Both the position numbers and the translations under genes were made by a program. The notes beneath the pieces are model-generated. The model saw only the letters and a list, made by a program, of their open reading frames with translations. It made no database searches and was not told where the DNA came from. Of a stretch of 50,956 nucleotides of DNA, positions 1 to 8,735 are shown piece after piece (positions within the stretch are counted from its first letter, which is position 1; every line of letters starts with the position of its first letter). The DNA comes from Pseudogracilibacillus sp037892545 (GTDB lineage Bacteria; Bacillota; Bacilli; Bacillales; Amphibacillaceae): NCBI RefSeq assembly GCF_037892545.1, contig NZ_JBBKBG010000017.1:1-50956 (forward strand), read 5' to 3'.

Positions 1-5
1 GTGTA

Positions 6-43
6 AAGAAGCCCACAAATTGTATTTGTAGGCTTCTTTTTTT
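6..43 (+). terminator. Intrinsic terminator of an upstream gene
   Basis: An inverted repeat AAGAAGCC...GGCTTCTT with an inner ACAAA/TTTGT stem is followed by a run of seven T on the plus strand. It should end transcription of a gene lying before the window. It could also weakly terminate the small minus-strand gene at 68-211. Confidence 0.85.
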
Positions 44-67
44 ATGATGTATGTCGCACAGTCACAT

Positions 68-211
68 TTAACTCATTCCAAATGTCCCTAACGGTCCAAT
101 CTGATCTTTTTCTTTCTCTAAAGCTTTTTGTTCCTTACTCGAACGATTACAATAAAGCAAAAAGAAAAAGAGAGCAAAACAGAAAAAAGAAATATATCGT
201 TGCTTTTTCAT
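68..211 (-). CDS. Small membrane or lipoprotein-like peptide, unknown function
   Basis: This 47-residue reading frame starts with ATG eight bases after an AAGGAG ribosome site. A short basic N-terminus (MKKQRY) leads into about 15 hydrophobic, Phe/Leu-rich residues ending in LLYC, then a charged stretch (KEQKALEKEKD) and a TFGMS end. This looks like a signal anchor, or a lipoprotein signal with cysteine at residue 21. I do not recognise a family. It is transcribed away from murJ. The opposite strand carries a TTG-started open frame with no ribosome site, which I consider a shadow. Confidence 0.5.
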   Translation of the reverse strand: MKKQRYISFFCFALFFFLLYCNRSSKEQKALEKEKDQIGPLGTFGMS

Positions 212-381
212 CCTCTATGCTCCTTTAGTTTAAAAGTTAATATTAGTTTGAACCATAACGAAGTTTTCATACGAACCAAAATTAGGTATGAAGATAGCTT
301 CAACATAGTACGAACGTCATTTTAATTATGATACAATATAGGTTAGGTTAGCGTAGAAATAAAAATAACGTAGGTGAAATA

Positions 382-2010
382 ATGTCAAATAAACTTATAA
401 AAGGAACAGCTCTTTTAACAGGAGCAGCCTTTATTTCGAAATTTTTAGGAATGGTATATGTCATTCCATTTAATGAACTTGTTGGCGCTCAAGGGGGAGA
501 ATTATATTATTATGCATATAACCCATATACGATTTTAATTGCGATATCAACGGTAGGAATACCACTTGCTGTTTCCAAGATGGTATCTAAATATAATAGT
601 TTAGGCTATTATGATGTCGGATTTAAAATATTCCGGTTAAGTAGCATCTTAATGTTGATCACCGGTATGATTGCCTTTCTTGTTTTATTCTTTGGTGCAG
701 AATGGTTGGCAGCAAAATATGTATACGATTCGGAGCACGGGAGTACGGTTGCCGATTTAAAATTAGTGTTACAAATGATTAGTTTTTCATTGATTATTAT
801 TCCCGCGATGAGTGTGGTTCGTGGGTTTTTCCAAGGGTATCATATGATGGAACCGACGGCGATTTCTCAAGTGGTGGAACAAATTGTTCGAATCGTATTT
901 GTTTTATGTGGAGCATTTGTTGTTGTGAAAATTTTAGATAAAGGAATTGTTTCTGCGGTAGGTGTTGCAACATTTGCGGCTTTTATTGGTGCGTTAGCCT
1001 CTGTTGCAGTATTGTTTTATTATTGGATCAAGAAAAAGCATGAGATGCATGAAAATGTTGTGATACAGCAAAAATCGATTTATATTTCGAATAAAGAATT
1101 AATATTTGAATTATTATCCTATGCAGGACCATTTGTGATTGTTGGGATTGCGACACCTTTATACCAAGCTGTTGACTCCTTTACTTTTAATAAGGCGATG
1201 GCATTAGGTGGATTTGGGGAATTAACGACGATTTCATTAGCGACAATCAATATGTATGGACATAAATTAATTATGATTCCGGTTACCATTGCGATTGGTT
1301 TATCGATGGCAATTATTCCAGGCTTAACAGAGTCCTTTACACAGCAAAATACGAAAAAATTGGAAAAAGAAATTAACCAATCATTGCAAATCGTTTTATT
1401 TTTCGTCATTCCAGCAGTTGTTGGTTTATCTGTATTAGCTTATGAGGCGTATGGTGCGTTATTCGGGATGAATCAATTAGATGTATCAGGTAATTTATTA
1501 ATGTGGTATGCACCTGTTGCATTATTATTTGCATTGTTCACTGTTTCGGCCGCCATTTTACAAGGGATTAATGAACAACGATTTGCATTAGTTAGTTTAT
1601 CAGCTGGATTTATTGTAAAACTAAGTTTAAACTCTATGTTGATTCAACAGTTTGCAGGGAAAGGATCGATTTTTGGTACAGCTTTAGCAGTGGGAACGGC
1701 AGTCGTTTTAAATTTATGGTGGATTAAACGATCGATTATTTTCTCTTATAAGCAAACGGCGAAACGTACATTGTTTGTCATTATATTTAGTGGATTGATG
1801 GGTTTAGTGATTATGGGGATGAAATTTATCTTTGGATTATTTTTACCGTACGAAACGAGCCGTTTTGCTGCAGCAGTAATGTTAGCGATTGGCGTTGGAG
1901 TAGGTGGAATGGTTTATTTAGTTTTAGCGTATAAGTCTACATTAATGGAACATGTATTAGGTACGATGAATATAATGAATCGCTTCAGGAGGAAAAAACG
2001 TGCGAATTGA
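382..2010 (+). CDS. murJ: MurJ/YtgP-type lipid II flippase (MOP superfamily)
   Basis: A polytopic membrane protein of 542 residues with about 14 hydrophobic segments spread along its length and no large soluble domain. It matches the polysaccharide-export/SpoVB-like branch of the MOP superfamily, and the opening MSNKLIKGTALLTGAAFISKFLGM is typical of YtgP. In B. subtilis YtgP is the MurJ lipid II flippase, acting with the alternative flippase Amj to move peptidoglycan precursor across the membrane. The length matches that protein. The ATG start follows a TAGGTGA ribosome site. The gene overlaps the pseudouridine synthase gene by 11 bp, so the two are probably translated from one message. A SpoVB-like paralogue is the main alternative. 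The whole-length resemblance and the neighbours favour YtgP. Confidence 0.87.
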   Translation: MSNKLIKGTALLTGAAFISKFLGMVYVIPFNELVGAQGGELYYYAYNPYTILIAISTVGIPLAVSKMVSKYNSLGYYDVGFKIFRLSSILMLITGMIAFLVLFFGAEWLAAKYVYDSEHGSTVADLKLVLQMISFSLIIIPAMSVVRGFFQGYHMMEPTAISQVVEQIVRIVFVLCGAFVVVKILDKGIVSAVGVATFAAFIGALASVAVLFYYWIKKKHEMHENVVIQQKSIYISNKELIFELLSYAGPFVIVGIATPLYQAVDSFTFNKAMALGGFGELTTISLATINMYGHKLIMIPVTIAIGLSMAIIPGLTESFTQQNTKKLEKEINQSLQIVLFFVIPAVVGLSVLAYEAYGALFGMNQLDVSGNLLMWYAPVALLFALFTVSAAILQGINEQRFALVSLSAGFIVKLSLNSMLIQQFAGKGSIFGTALAVGTAVVLNLWWIKRSIIFSYKQTAKRTLFVIIFSGLMGLVIMGMKFIFGLFLPYETSRFAAAVMLAIGVGVGGMVYLVLAYKSTLMEHVLGTMNIMNRFRRKKRAN

Positions 2011-2710
2011 TCAGTTTTTAGCCCATACAGGTTTTGGCTCACGAAAAGATGTGAAGCAATTACTAAAGAAAAAACTCGTTACGGTCGATGATAAAGTTAT
2101 CACGAAAAGTAATGTGCATATAGATCCAGAAAAAGCAGAAGTAGTAGTCGATGGAGTCGAAGTGCTGTATGAAAAATTTGTATATTTGATGTTGCATAAA
2201 CCGGCTGGATATTTATCAGCGACAGAAGATGCTCACGGTTTAACGGTCATCGATTTAGTGGATCCTGCGTATTGGCATTATAAATTAGCACCAGTTGGTC
2301 GTTTGGACAAAGATACAGAAGGATTAATGTTATTAACGAATGATGGAAAATTAAACCATCGATTAACTTCTCCAAAAAACGAAGTGTATAAAACCTATTA
2401 TGCGGAAATTGATGGAGAAGTACGAGAAGAACATATTCAAACATTTTTAGATGGTGTCACATTGGATGATGGCTATAAAACGAAAAAAGCATATATAACG
2501 ATTATGGAAAGTGGTGCAACATCTGAAGTTACATTGTCGATTTGTGAAGGGAAGTTCCATCAAGTGAAGCGTATGTTTCAAGCGATTGGAATGGAAGTAA
2601 CGTATTTGAAACGATTGACGATTGGCCCTCTTGAACTTGATGCATCATTGCAGATCGGGGAAATGCGCCCATTGACAGAGGAAGAATTAGCAGCAATTAC
2701 ACAAATTTAA
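2000..2710 (+). CDS. rsuA: RsuA-family 16S rRNA pseudouridine synthase
   Basis: This 236-residue enzyme has an N-terminal S4 RNA-binding domain (about residues 1-60) followed by the pseudouridine synthase fold. The catalytic signature GRLDKDTEGLMLLTNDG sits near residue 100 and holds the nucleophilic Asp. Family members isomerise a single uridine in 16S rRNA (U516 in E. coli numbering). The GTG start lies inside the end of murJ and follows a perfect AGGAGG seven bases upstream. The next gene starts 23 bp after the stop without a terminator, so murJ, rsuA and the NERD-like gene look like one operon. Specificity for U516 rather than another position is inferred from family and length. Confidence 0.88.
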   Translation: MRIDQFLAHTGFGSRKDVKQLLKKKLVTVDDKVITKSNVHIDPEKAEVVVDGVEVLYEKFVYLMLHKPAGYLSATEDAHGLTVIDLVDPAYWHYKLAPVGRLDKDTEGLMLLTNDGKLNHRLTSPKNEVYKTYYAEIDGEVREEHIQTFLDGVTLDDGYKTKKAYITIMESGATSEVTLSICEGKFHQVKRMFQAIGMEVTYLKRLTIGPLELDASLQIGEMRPLTEEELAAITQI

Positions 2711-2733
2711 AATAACATGAGAGGGTGGGTGAA

Positions 2734-3678
2734 ATGGCTCAATTAGTAAAATTACTCGATTACATAACTAGATATGAAACAAAAGCCTTTCATTATCCTA
2801 CACAGTTTATTCGTTTGAAACAAGAGCATTGGGAACAACTAATGCGCCAATGGGAAGAAGAAAATGAATTAGAATTATTGGGACAAGTTCCGTATGAGGA
2901 AGAGAAAACAGCAAGCGAAACGAAAGCGGAAAAGAAGCAATTTTTATGGAAATTTTTTAAGAAAAAAGAGACGTCTGTATTGGAAGAAAGGTTCATTCGA
3001 ACATTGCCAACGACGAAAAAGCAGTTAATTACGTATTTTTTAAATCAATTAATGCCTTTTCAATTAAAGTGGGCAACATCGACGATTACTCATACTTCTT
3101 TTACAGATAAAAACTATATGTATGAAGAAAAATTAAAAACATTGTTACAACGTTTACCAGATATTTATCTCATTATGTATTACCCGATTTTTTATGTAAA
3201 AAATGCGCCATTTGAAAGTGAAATTATTATTATTAGTCCAATTGGGATTGAAATTTTGACGATTGTGGATGCACCGCATAATGCGAGAATTGTCATGACA
3301 GGTGAGAGAGTTTGGAAGGTGGAAACAGAAGAAAAGACGACAACATTAATTGATCCGACTATTGCGTTGAAGCGGACAGAACATGTCGTTCGAAGCATTT
3401 TAAATAAGTATGGTGTCGATATACCGATTCAGAAAACGGTGATGGCAGAATCCAATTACTTTTTATATGACACAGCACCATACCAGACAAAACTTGTCGG
3501 AAAAAATGAGTACGAAGATTGGATGGACGAAAAAAAAGCGTTACATTCCCCATTGAAAAATGTGCAATTAAAGGCAATGGAAGCTTTATTACGTCATTGT
3601 CAAACAACCGCTGTCAGACGGCCAGAATGGGAAAAAGATGATGACGAGTTTAAAACCGTCGCTGATGAGGAAGCATAA
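2734..3678 (+). CDS. NERD-like domain protein, conserved Bacillales family
   Basis: A soluble protein of 314 residues. ATG 2734 (MAQLVKLLDYITRYE) is preferred over the in-frame GTG at 2725 because GAGGGTG is then correctly spaced. The N-terminal third is basic and acidic with a KKXXFLWKFFKKKE stretch. The middle (about residues 145-235) has alternating beta segments such as SEIIIISPIGIEILTI, resembling the nuclease-related NERD fold, although the usual acidic active-site pattern is not obvious. The end is acidic and unstructured. Its place directly behind rsuA is the same in related genomes as far as I recall. The biochemical role is unknown, and the NERD assignment rests on my reading of the middle part only. 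Confidence 0.6.
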   Translation: MAQLVKLLDYITRYETKAFHYPTQFIRLKQEHWEQLMRQWEEENELELLGQVPYEEEKTASETKAEKKQFLWKFFKKKETSVLEERFIRTLPTTKKQLITYFLNQLMPFQLKWATSTITHTSFTDKNYMYEEKLKTLLQRLPDIYLIMYYPIFYVKNAPFESEIIIISPIGIEILTIVDAPHNARIVMTGERVWKVETEEKTTTLIDPTIALKRTEHVVRSILNKYGVDIPIQKTVMAESNYFLYDTAPYQTKLVGKNEYEDWMDEKKALHSPLKNVQLKAMEALLRHCQTTAVRRPEWEKDDDEFKTVADEEA

Positions 3679-3687
3679 GTTTTGTCT

Positions 3688-3725
3688 AAAGCAAGGGGCT
3701 AGGAAATAGTCTTCCTTGCTTTTTT
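3688..3725 (+). terminator. Terminator after the murJ-rsuA-NERD operon
   Basis: The arms AAAGCAAGG and CCTTGCTTT surround a loop of 17 bases and are followed by T-rich sequence on the plus strand. The hairpin overlaps the 3' end of the convergent ytzH gene. Confidence 0.8.
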
Positions 3726-3989
3726 GATTGTTTGCAACCATTTTTTAATGGCCTGTTCATTCGTCATAATATGGTCCATATACGATTGAACACGTTCTCC
3801 TTTTAAACTGTAGGAATAAATTTCAGGTAAAATATTTTCCAATGCTTGGGCTGTTTGTTTATTACAACTTATACATTGTACCAATTTTTTTATTTGGCGA
3901 TATTCTTCTAATTCAACGGTTTTATACATTAATTGTTCATCTAATAAGTCGTGTAATAATGTTAGTTGATTATGAACCGTGAGACACAT
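3699..3989 (-). CDS. ytzH: YtzH-like protein
   Basis: A small soluble helical protein of 96 residues. It has an LLHDLLDEQ N-terminal helix, a CISC pair near residue 40, the IYSYS segment in the middle and a C-terminal QTIKKARKTIS. Length, the IYSYS motif and location beside ytnP match the YtzH-like family of Bacillus. No function is known for the family. The ATG follows a GGGGATG-type ribosome site. The gene converges on the NERD-like gene and diverges from ytnP, sharing about 75 bp of promoter space with it. No catalytic residues are evident. Confidence 0.75.
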   Translation of the reverse strand: MCLTVHNQLTLLHDLLDEQLMYKTVELEEYRQIKKLVQCISCNKQTAQALENILPEIYSYSLKGERVQSYMDHIMTNEQAIKKWLQTIKKARKTIS

Positions 3990-4064
3990 TTTATCATCCC
4001 CTCATATGTATTTTTGCCATTGTTTGATATAATATACGTATTATTCATGTGAAGGAGGAATAAA

Positions 4065-4919
4065 ATGGAACAATTAAAAGTAGGCAAAGCAACATTAACA
4101 TGGCTCAATGGTGGTGTGAACTTCCTTGATGGTGGTGCGATGTTCGGTGTTGTACCGAAAGCATTGTGGTCGAGAAAATATCCTGTCAATGATAAGAACC
4201 AAATTGAATTACGTACAGATCCAATCCTTATTCAAGTCGATGGAAAAAATTTCTTAGTCGATACTGGAATGGGAAATGGCAAACTAACGGAGAAGCAGCT
4301 ACGTAATTTTGGGGTATTAGAAGAATCGTTTTTAGAACGTGACTTACAAAAAGTCGGTTTACATGTAAGCGATATCGATGCGATTTTAATGACTCATTTA
4401 CATTTTGACCATGCGTGTGGATTAACGAAAAAAGTAGGAGACACGTATGAATCGATTTTCCCTGACGTGCCAATTTTTACGTCGGATGTGGAATGGAATG
4501 AAATGCGTAACCCGAATATTCGCTCGATTAATACTTATTGGCCAATGAACTGGGAGCCTATCGTAGATCAAGTACAACCATTCCAAGGGGAAATAAATAT
4601 AACAGATGAACTGAAAATGATTCACACAGGTGGACATAGTGATGGACATGCTATTTTATTGTTTGAAGATGGAGATGATTGTTTTATACATATGGCCGAT
4701 TTAATGGCAACACATGGACATCAAAACAAATTATGGGCAATGGCTTACGATGATTATCCAGTGACTTCTGTACATGAAAAGGAAAAGTGGATGGCGTACG
4801 GGTATGAGCGTAGTGCATGGTATACGTTTTACCATGATGCATATTATCGTGCCATAAAATTTGATCCAGCTGGAAATGTCGTGGAACAAATCGAACGTAC
4901 GAGACATGCGTATGAATAA
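4065..4919 (+). CDS. ytnP: YtnP-type metallo-beta-lactamase fold lactonase
   Basis: This 284-residue protein carries the metal-binding motif HLHFDH at about residues 110-115, an earlier DTGMGN loop, a GGHSDGH histidine and an IHMADL aspartate. Together these make the dinuclear zinc site of the MBL-fold lactonases (AiiA-like). B. subtilis YtnP is a quorum-quenching lactonase homologue that interferes with streptomycete signalling. The substrate here is inferred. There is no signal peptide, so the enzyme is cytoplasmic. The ATG has an AAGGAGG site eight bases upstream. The gene is monocistronic, bounded by a bidirectional terminator. Length equals the family norm. Confidence 0.87.
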   Translation: MEQLKVGKATLTWLNGGVNFLDGGAMFGVVPKALWSRKYPVNDKNQIELRTDPILIQVDGKNFLVDTGMGNGKLTEKQLRNFGVLEESFLERDLQKVGLHVSDIDAILMTHLHFDHACGLTKKVGDTYESIFPDVPIFTSDVEWNEMRNPNIRSINTYWPMNWEPIVDQVQPFQGEINITDELKMIHTGGHSDGHAILLFEDGDDCFIHMADLMATHGHQNKLWAMAYDDYPVTSVHEKEKWMAYGYERSAWYTFYHDAYYRAIKFDPAGNVVEQIERTRHAYE

Positions 4920-4966
4920 ATAGGTGTTTCGCTCGATATAATATAGAATCACGCTTATGTAAGAAA

Positions 4967-4998
4967 AAAGGTTGGCAAGTTCTTTTGCCAACCTTTCT
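4967..4998. terminator. Bidirectional terminator between ytnP and ytzB
   Basis: Perfect 12-bp arms AAAGGTTGGCAA/TTGCCAACCTTT around a 6-base loop. The minus-strand reading ends in six T, and the plus-strand reading has a weaker T-rich tail. Confidence 0.88.
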
Positions 4999-5008
4999 AT
5001 TATTTATA

Positions 5009-5326
5009 TTATGCGACGACTGGTTCTGCGTCGATAATGGCACCAGTCTCGATATCGATGTAAAAATCGAATTGTTTATTTTCACCGTCAATATTGCGGC
5101 TAATCCCACCACGATACGTATCATATATGATGCCGTTTTTCTCTAAACGTTTCGGCTTCATATAAATCCATGACCCATTGATTGGACCATTTTTTTGGAA
5201 TGTTTCCTTCGCTGTTTCTAACGCTTTTTCTGGAGTAAGTTTTTTCGCATTGTTGTTTAATAAGTAGCCAATGACAACACCAATTCCAGCAGCAATTAAT
5301 ATATTTCTACGCTTCAATTTTTTCAC
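5009..5326 (-). CDS. ytzB: YtzB-like PepSY-domain membrane-anchored protein
   Basis: A protein of 105 residues. A basic start (MKKLKRR) is followed by one hydrophobic helix (about residues 8-22), then a PepSY-like domain with LTPEKALETAKETF, a central GSWIYMKP strand and the typical ending FYIDIETGAIIDAEPV. PepSY domains often act as folding helpers or peptidase inhibitors at the cell surface. The precise partner is not known. In Bacillus this gene sits between ytnP and the M42 peptidase gene, as here. It diverges from that peptidase gene and shares its promoter region. Confidence 0.8.
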   Translation of the reverse strand: MKKLKRRNILIAAGIGVVIGYLLNNNAKKLTPEKALETAKETFQKNGPINGSWIYMKPKRLEKNGIIYDTYRGGISRNIDGENKQFDFYIDIETGAIIDAEPVVA

Positions 5327-5452
5327 CTCGAAATTAATTTCCTTCCTTTTCCATTATACATGATAAAATCAATCGTTTCATAGCAAATGTATGACAAAAT
5401 AGTTAAATTATGTGTAAAATTAGAGTAGAGATAAAGAAAGTGAGTGAAAAGG

Positions 5453-6517
5453 ATGCAAAAAGATACGTTAGAAATGTTTCGTACGTTAACGGAATTACAA
5501 GGAGCACCAGGAGATGAGGTGCGTGTTCGTGAATTTATGGCGACAGAATTAGAAACATATGCGGATGAGCTTGTTTATGACAATTTAGGTAGTGTATTTG
5601 GAGTCAGACATGGGGAAGGGCCACGAGTGATGGTCGCAGGGCATATGGATGAAGTCGGATTTATGATTACACAAATTACAGAAAATGGGATGTTACGTTT
5701 CCAACCTTTAGGTGGTTGGTGGAATCAAGTTATGCTTGCACAACGCGTCCAAATTATGACAGACAAAGGCATTATTACAGGAGTGATTGGTTCCATACCA
5801 CCGCATCTTTTAACAGAAGCTGTTCGTGCAAAACCGATGGAGATAAAAAATATGTTAATTGATATTGGGGCAGATGACCGTGAAGATGCACTTGCAATTG
5901 GCGTGAAACCGGGAGATACGGTCGTACCGATTTGTCCATTTACACCGATGGCAAATGAGAAAAAAATTATGGCAAAAGCTTGGGATAATCGTTATGGTTG
6001 TGGACTTGCCATCGAATTATTAAAAGAAGTGCATGGAGAAAAGTTACCGAATACATTGTATGCCGGGGCGACGGTACAAGAAGAAGTGGGACTTCGTGGG
6101 GCCCAAACGGCAGCAAATATGATTAAACCGGATATATTTTATGCATTAGATGCTTCCCCTGCAAATGATATGTCAGGAGATAAGGAACAGTTCGGACAAC
6201 TTGGAAAAGGAACATTATTACGTATTCAAGACCGTACGATGATTACCCACCATGGCATGCGTGACTTTATTTTAGATACAGCAGAGTCAAATCATATTCC
6301 ATATCAATATTTTGTCTCACCTGGTGGAACAGATGCAGGGCGTGTTCATACGGCAAATGATGGGGTACCATCTGCGGTTATCGGTATTTGTTCACGATAT
6401 ATTCATACGTCCAGCTCTATCATTCATGTCGATGATTATGCGGCAGCGAAAGAATTATTAGTTACATTGGTCAAAAAGACAGACAAAGCAACGGTCGATG
6501 CGATTCGTCAACGATAA
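5453..6517 (+). CDS. ytoP: M42-family metallo-aminopeptidase (YtoP, glutamyl aminopeptidase-like)
   Basis: This 354-residue enzyme shows the full M42 co-catalytic metal site: GHMDEVGF, AWDNRYGCG, QEEVGLRGAQ, YALDASP and a late HTSSSIIHVDD histidine. These enzymes form tetrahedral cytosolic particles that trim peptides from the N-terminus, often preferring acidic residues. I chose ATG 5453 (MQKDTLEMF) because it fits the family N-terminus. An in-frame GTG at 5444 is also possible, since the ribosome site is weak for both. The next gene begins 13 bp after the stop and is probably co-transcribed. Glutamyl specificity is inferred from the YtoP name only. Confidence 0.88.
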   Translation: MQKDTLEMFRTLTELQGAPGDEVRVREFMATELETYADELVYDNLGSVFGVRHGEGPRVMVAGHMDEVGFMITQITENGMLRFQPLGGWWNQVMLAQRVQIMTDKGIITGVIGSIPPHLLTEAVRAKPMEIKNMLIDIGADDREDALAIGVKPGDTVVPICPFTPMANEKKIMAKAWDNRYGCGLAIELLKEVHGEKLPNTLYAGATVQEEVGLRGAQTAANMIKPDIFYALDASPANDMSGDKEQFGQLGKGTLLRIQDRTMITHHGMRDFILDTAESNHIPYQYFVSPGGTDAGRVHTANDGVPSAVIGICSRYIHTSSSIIHVDDYAAAKELLVTLVKKTDKATVDAIRQR

Positions 6518-6530
6518 GCAGGTTAAAAAA

Positions 6531-7034
6531 ATGAAAATCATCGTAGGATCAAAAAATCGAACGAAAGTACAAGCGGTGGCCGATGTTTTTACGGAAGCAA
6601 CCGTGATCGGGGCAGATGTCCCATCAGATGTGGCCGCACAGCCATTCGGTGATGAGGAAACATTGCAAGGGGCAATGAATCGAGCGAAACATGCACAAAG
6701 GATGGAGCAACATGTCTTCGGTGTCGGGCTAGAAGGGGGCGTCATCCTAACATTAGGGAAGTTGTATGTTTGTAATTGGGGAACACTTCTAACGCCAGAA
6801 GGAGACATCTATCACGCAAGTGGGGCACGTGTTCGCTTGCCAGATGCATTTATTGAACCGTTAAAAAATGGCACGGAATTGAGCGAGTTAATGAATGCCT
6901 ATACGAAGCGACATGATATACGACACCATGAAGGGGCGATTGGCATTTTTACGAACGGATTATTACACCGTCAAGAAATGTTCGCACAAGTCGTCACCTT
7001 GTTATATGGACAATATTTGCACGAGAAAGCATAA
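6531..7034 (+). CDS. DUF84 (YjjX-like) inosine/xanthosine triphosphatase
   Basis: A cytosolic protein of 167 residues starting MKIIVGSKNRTKVQAV, the nucleotide-binding loop of the DUF84/YjjX family, with a later GLEGGV motif near residue 65 and a HHEGAIGIFTNG segment. YjjX hydrolyses ITP and XTP and so keeps deaminated purines out of nucleic acids. The ATG at 6531 is preferred over an upstream in-frame ATG at 6498 that lies inside ytoP, because the family begins at this lysine-isoleucine strand. It follows ytoP by 13 bp and ends at a strong bidirectional terminator, giving a two-gene unit. Confidence 0.8.
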   Translation: MKIIVGSKNRTKVQAVADVFTEATVIGADVPSDVAAQPFGDEETLQGAMNRAKHAQRMEQHVFGVGLEGGVILTLGKLYVCNWGTLLTPEGDIYHASGARVRLPDAFIEPLKNGTELSELMNAYTKRHDIRHHEGAIGIFTNGLLHRQEMFAQVVTLLYGQYLHEKA

Positions 7035-7083
7035 AAAAGTTGGGCTTTTTTCAAGAGAATACTTGAAAAGGCCCAACTTTTTT
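7033..7083. terminator. Bidirectional terminator between DUF84 gene and ytoQ
   Basis: The arms AAAAAAGTTGGGC/GCCCAACTTTTTT enclose an inner TTCAAG/CTTGAA stem. T runs occur on both strands, so the hairpin serves both converging genes. Confidence 0.9.
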
Positions 7084-7087
7084 ATTT

Positions 7088-7528
7088 TTATTCATACACG
7101 TATGCTAATACATCTATTGCCTGTTCGACTGTTTCAACCGTTACATTTGCTTTGTTCGATAGTTCTTTTAACGGATGGATTAATGATTCTGGACGAATAA
7201 TGATGGTCGGCTTATTCAATGTAAGCGCCGTTGCTGTATCCATCGCCGTATTCCATTGACGATATTGTTCGCCAAATAACGCAATTACTACATCTGCTTT
7301 TTGTAACATTACTTGTGTACGGAAATTGTTGACATCGGATGCTCTTTCATCTCGATATAATTTATTTGGTTGCTTTCCTTGAATTGCTTCTCCAATATCA
7401 TCTGAACGGTCATGATCTGTTTGTGGAGAAACGAATGTCAAAGGCAATCCTTTTTCTGCTGCCTTCTCTTTCAATGTTTCGCGCCAGTTCGTATGTATTT
7501 CACCAGCTAAATATACTGTCAGTTCCAT
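7088..7528 (-). CDS. ytoQ: YtoQ-family protein (nucleoside deoxyribosyltransferase-like fold)
   Basis: A cytosolic protein of 146 residues. It begins MELTVYLAGEIHTNW and contains an SPQTDHDRSDD segment, a KADVVIALFGE strand and a WNTAMDTATAL helix. These match the YtoQ family, which resembles nucleoside 2-deoxyribosyltransferases. No activity has been firmly shown for the family. ATG 7528 is chosen because TTGGAGGG precedes it at proper spacing. A TTG five codons upstream lies inside that ribosome site. The gene is single and converges on the DUF84 gene. Confidence 0.82.
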   Translation of the reverse strand: MELTVYLAGEIHTNWRETLKEKAAEKGLPLTFVSPQTDHDRSDDIGEAIQGKQPNKLYRDERASDVNNFRTQVMLQKADVVIALFGEQYRQWNTAMDTATALTLNKPTIIIRPESLIHPLKELSNKANVTVETVEQAIDVLAYVYE

Positions 7529-7543
7529 AATACATCCCTCCAA

Positions 7544-7856
7544 AGGACATTATACTAAAAATAGTAAGAAAATTACAATATCTCGCCGATTTTAAGCAAA
7601 TCGTGTAAAAATGTGACATACTATGGAGAAAATGATAGGATGCAAGCATACTGGAAAAAAATTCCCCTCCATCCTATAAAAAATGTTATTGGATGAAAGA
7701 AAAGGAAGTTTTTACAACGGTAGTGTCATTTCGCGGGAAAACCCGTTACATCAGGGGGATAAAAGAGAAGTTAATTAATCATTTGCACAAAATGTGGTAA
7801 AATGGAAAAGATAATGGAACCAATCTATTCAAAAAAGTTCCTTGGAGGCTTTAAAA
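7544..7856. other. Intergenic region between ytoQ and ytpQ
   Basis: No gene is seen here. An ATAGGATG/CATCCTAT inverted repeat (about 7635-7678) encloses a small GGAA/TTCC hairpin, and a second hairpin CGGG-AAAA-CCCG lies near 7734. No T run follows, so these are not ordinary terminators. The region must carry the promoters of both flanking divergent genes. Recent genomes of relatives place ytpP nearby, but it is absent here. Confidence 0.45.
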
Positions 7857-8666
7857 ATGAAAATGACTAGTTTAAAAATGAAAAGACTATTAGAAGAAAA
7901 GTTAAAAACAGACGCATTTCGGACGTCTTTTGATCGTGATAAAGATATATTTCGTATTGAATGGAAGGAGTCGAAGCAAGGACTTTCCATTGCATTACCG
8001 ACAGTGATTGCTAAATACAATGAACGTGGGGAAGAAGCGGTGGATGAACTAGTTTCTCACGTGGAAGAAGCATTAGCAATGATGAACCGGACATATACAT
8101 TAGCTGGGAACGAAAAAGGCATTTTTCCAGTCATTCGTTCGACCTCTTTTCCAACAGAAATGAAAGATGGGAAAAAACTTGTTACGAAAGAACATACAGC
8201 AGAAACACGCATTTTTTATGCGTTAGATATTGGGAAGTCCTATCGTTTAATTGATGAAGAAATGTTACAGAACGAAGGATGGACAGAGGCAAGAATCCAT
8301 GAAAATGCCTTATTTAATTTACGTTCCATCCGTTTCGATTACAAAACAGATACCGTACAAGGTAATGACTTTCATTTTGTCGCATTACAAGATGGATATG
8401 ATGCAAGCAGAATTTTACAAGAATCCTTTTTAGATGAAATGTTAGAAAAAAGTATTGGTGAAGTTGCTGTTGCTGTACCACATCAAGATGTGCTGATCGT
8501 TGCAGATATAAAAAATGATACAGGATATGACATTCTTGCACAGATGACGATGCAGTTTTTTGCAGAAGGTAGAATTCCAATCACGTCGTTACCATTCATT
8601 TATGACGGCGATAAACTGGAACCAATTTTTATATTGGCGAAAAACAAACCAAATAGTAAAAAATGA
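7857..8666 (+). CDS. ytpQ: YtpQ, DUF1444 family protein
   Basis: A soluble protein of 269 residues starting MKMTSLKMKRLLEEKL at an ATG spaced eight bases from TTGGAGG. An in-frame TTG at 7842 falls within that site. The middle has FPVIRSTSFPTEMKDG and RIFYALDIGKSYRLIDEE, characteristic of the UPF0354/DUF1444 family of Bacillus YtpQ. The end reads LEPIFILAKNKPNSKK. The function of the family is unknown. It lies 69 bp before sftA, as in the B. subtilis ytpQ-ytpR-ytpS order, except that the tRNA-binding-domain gene ytpR is missing between them. Confidence 0.82.
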   Translation: MKMTSLKMKRLLEEKLKTDAFRTSFDRDKDIFRIEWKESKQGLSIALPTVIAKYNERGEEAVDELVSHVEEALAMMNRTYTLAGNEKGIFPVIRSTSFPTEMKDGKKLVTKEHTAETRIFYALDIGKSYRLIDEEMLQNEGWTEARIHENALFNLRSIRFDYKTDTVQGNDFHFVALQDGYDASRILQESFLDEMLEKSIGEVAVAVPHQDVLIVADIKNDTGYDILAQMTMQFFAEGRIPITSLPFIYDGDKLEPIFILAKNKPNSKK

Positions 8667-8667
8667 T

Positions 8668-8708
8668 TTGGTAAAATGGTAGAATTCTTGGTAAAATGAA
8701 TAGAATAC
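8668..8708 (+). promoter_or_regulatory. Tandem 20-bp repeat with possible sftA promoter
   Basis: Two near-identical units, TTGGTAAAATGgTAGAATtc and TTGGTAAAATGaaTAGAATac, sit back to back upstream of sftA. Read as a promoter, TTGGTA at 8668 and TAAAAT at 8692 are 18 bp apart. Whether it is active is not known. Confidence 0.4.
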
Positions 8709-8735
8709 TCCATGTGAAGAAATGCAGGTGAAAAC

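Noticed and set aside
128..325. 65-codon plus-strand ORF before murJ
   Set aside because: TTG start without ribosome site and a low-complexity sequence; the antisense 47-residue frame has the better signals.
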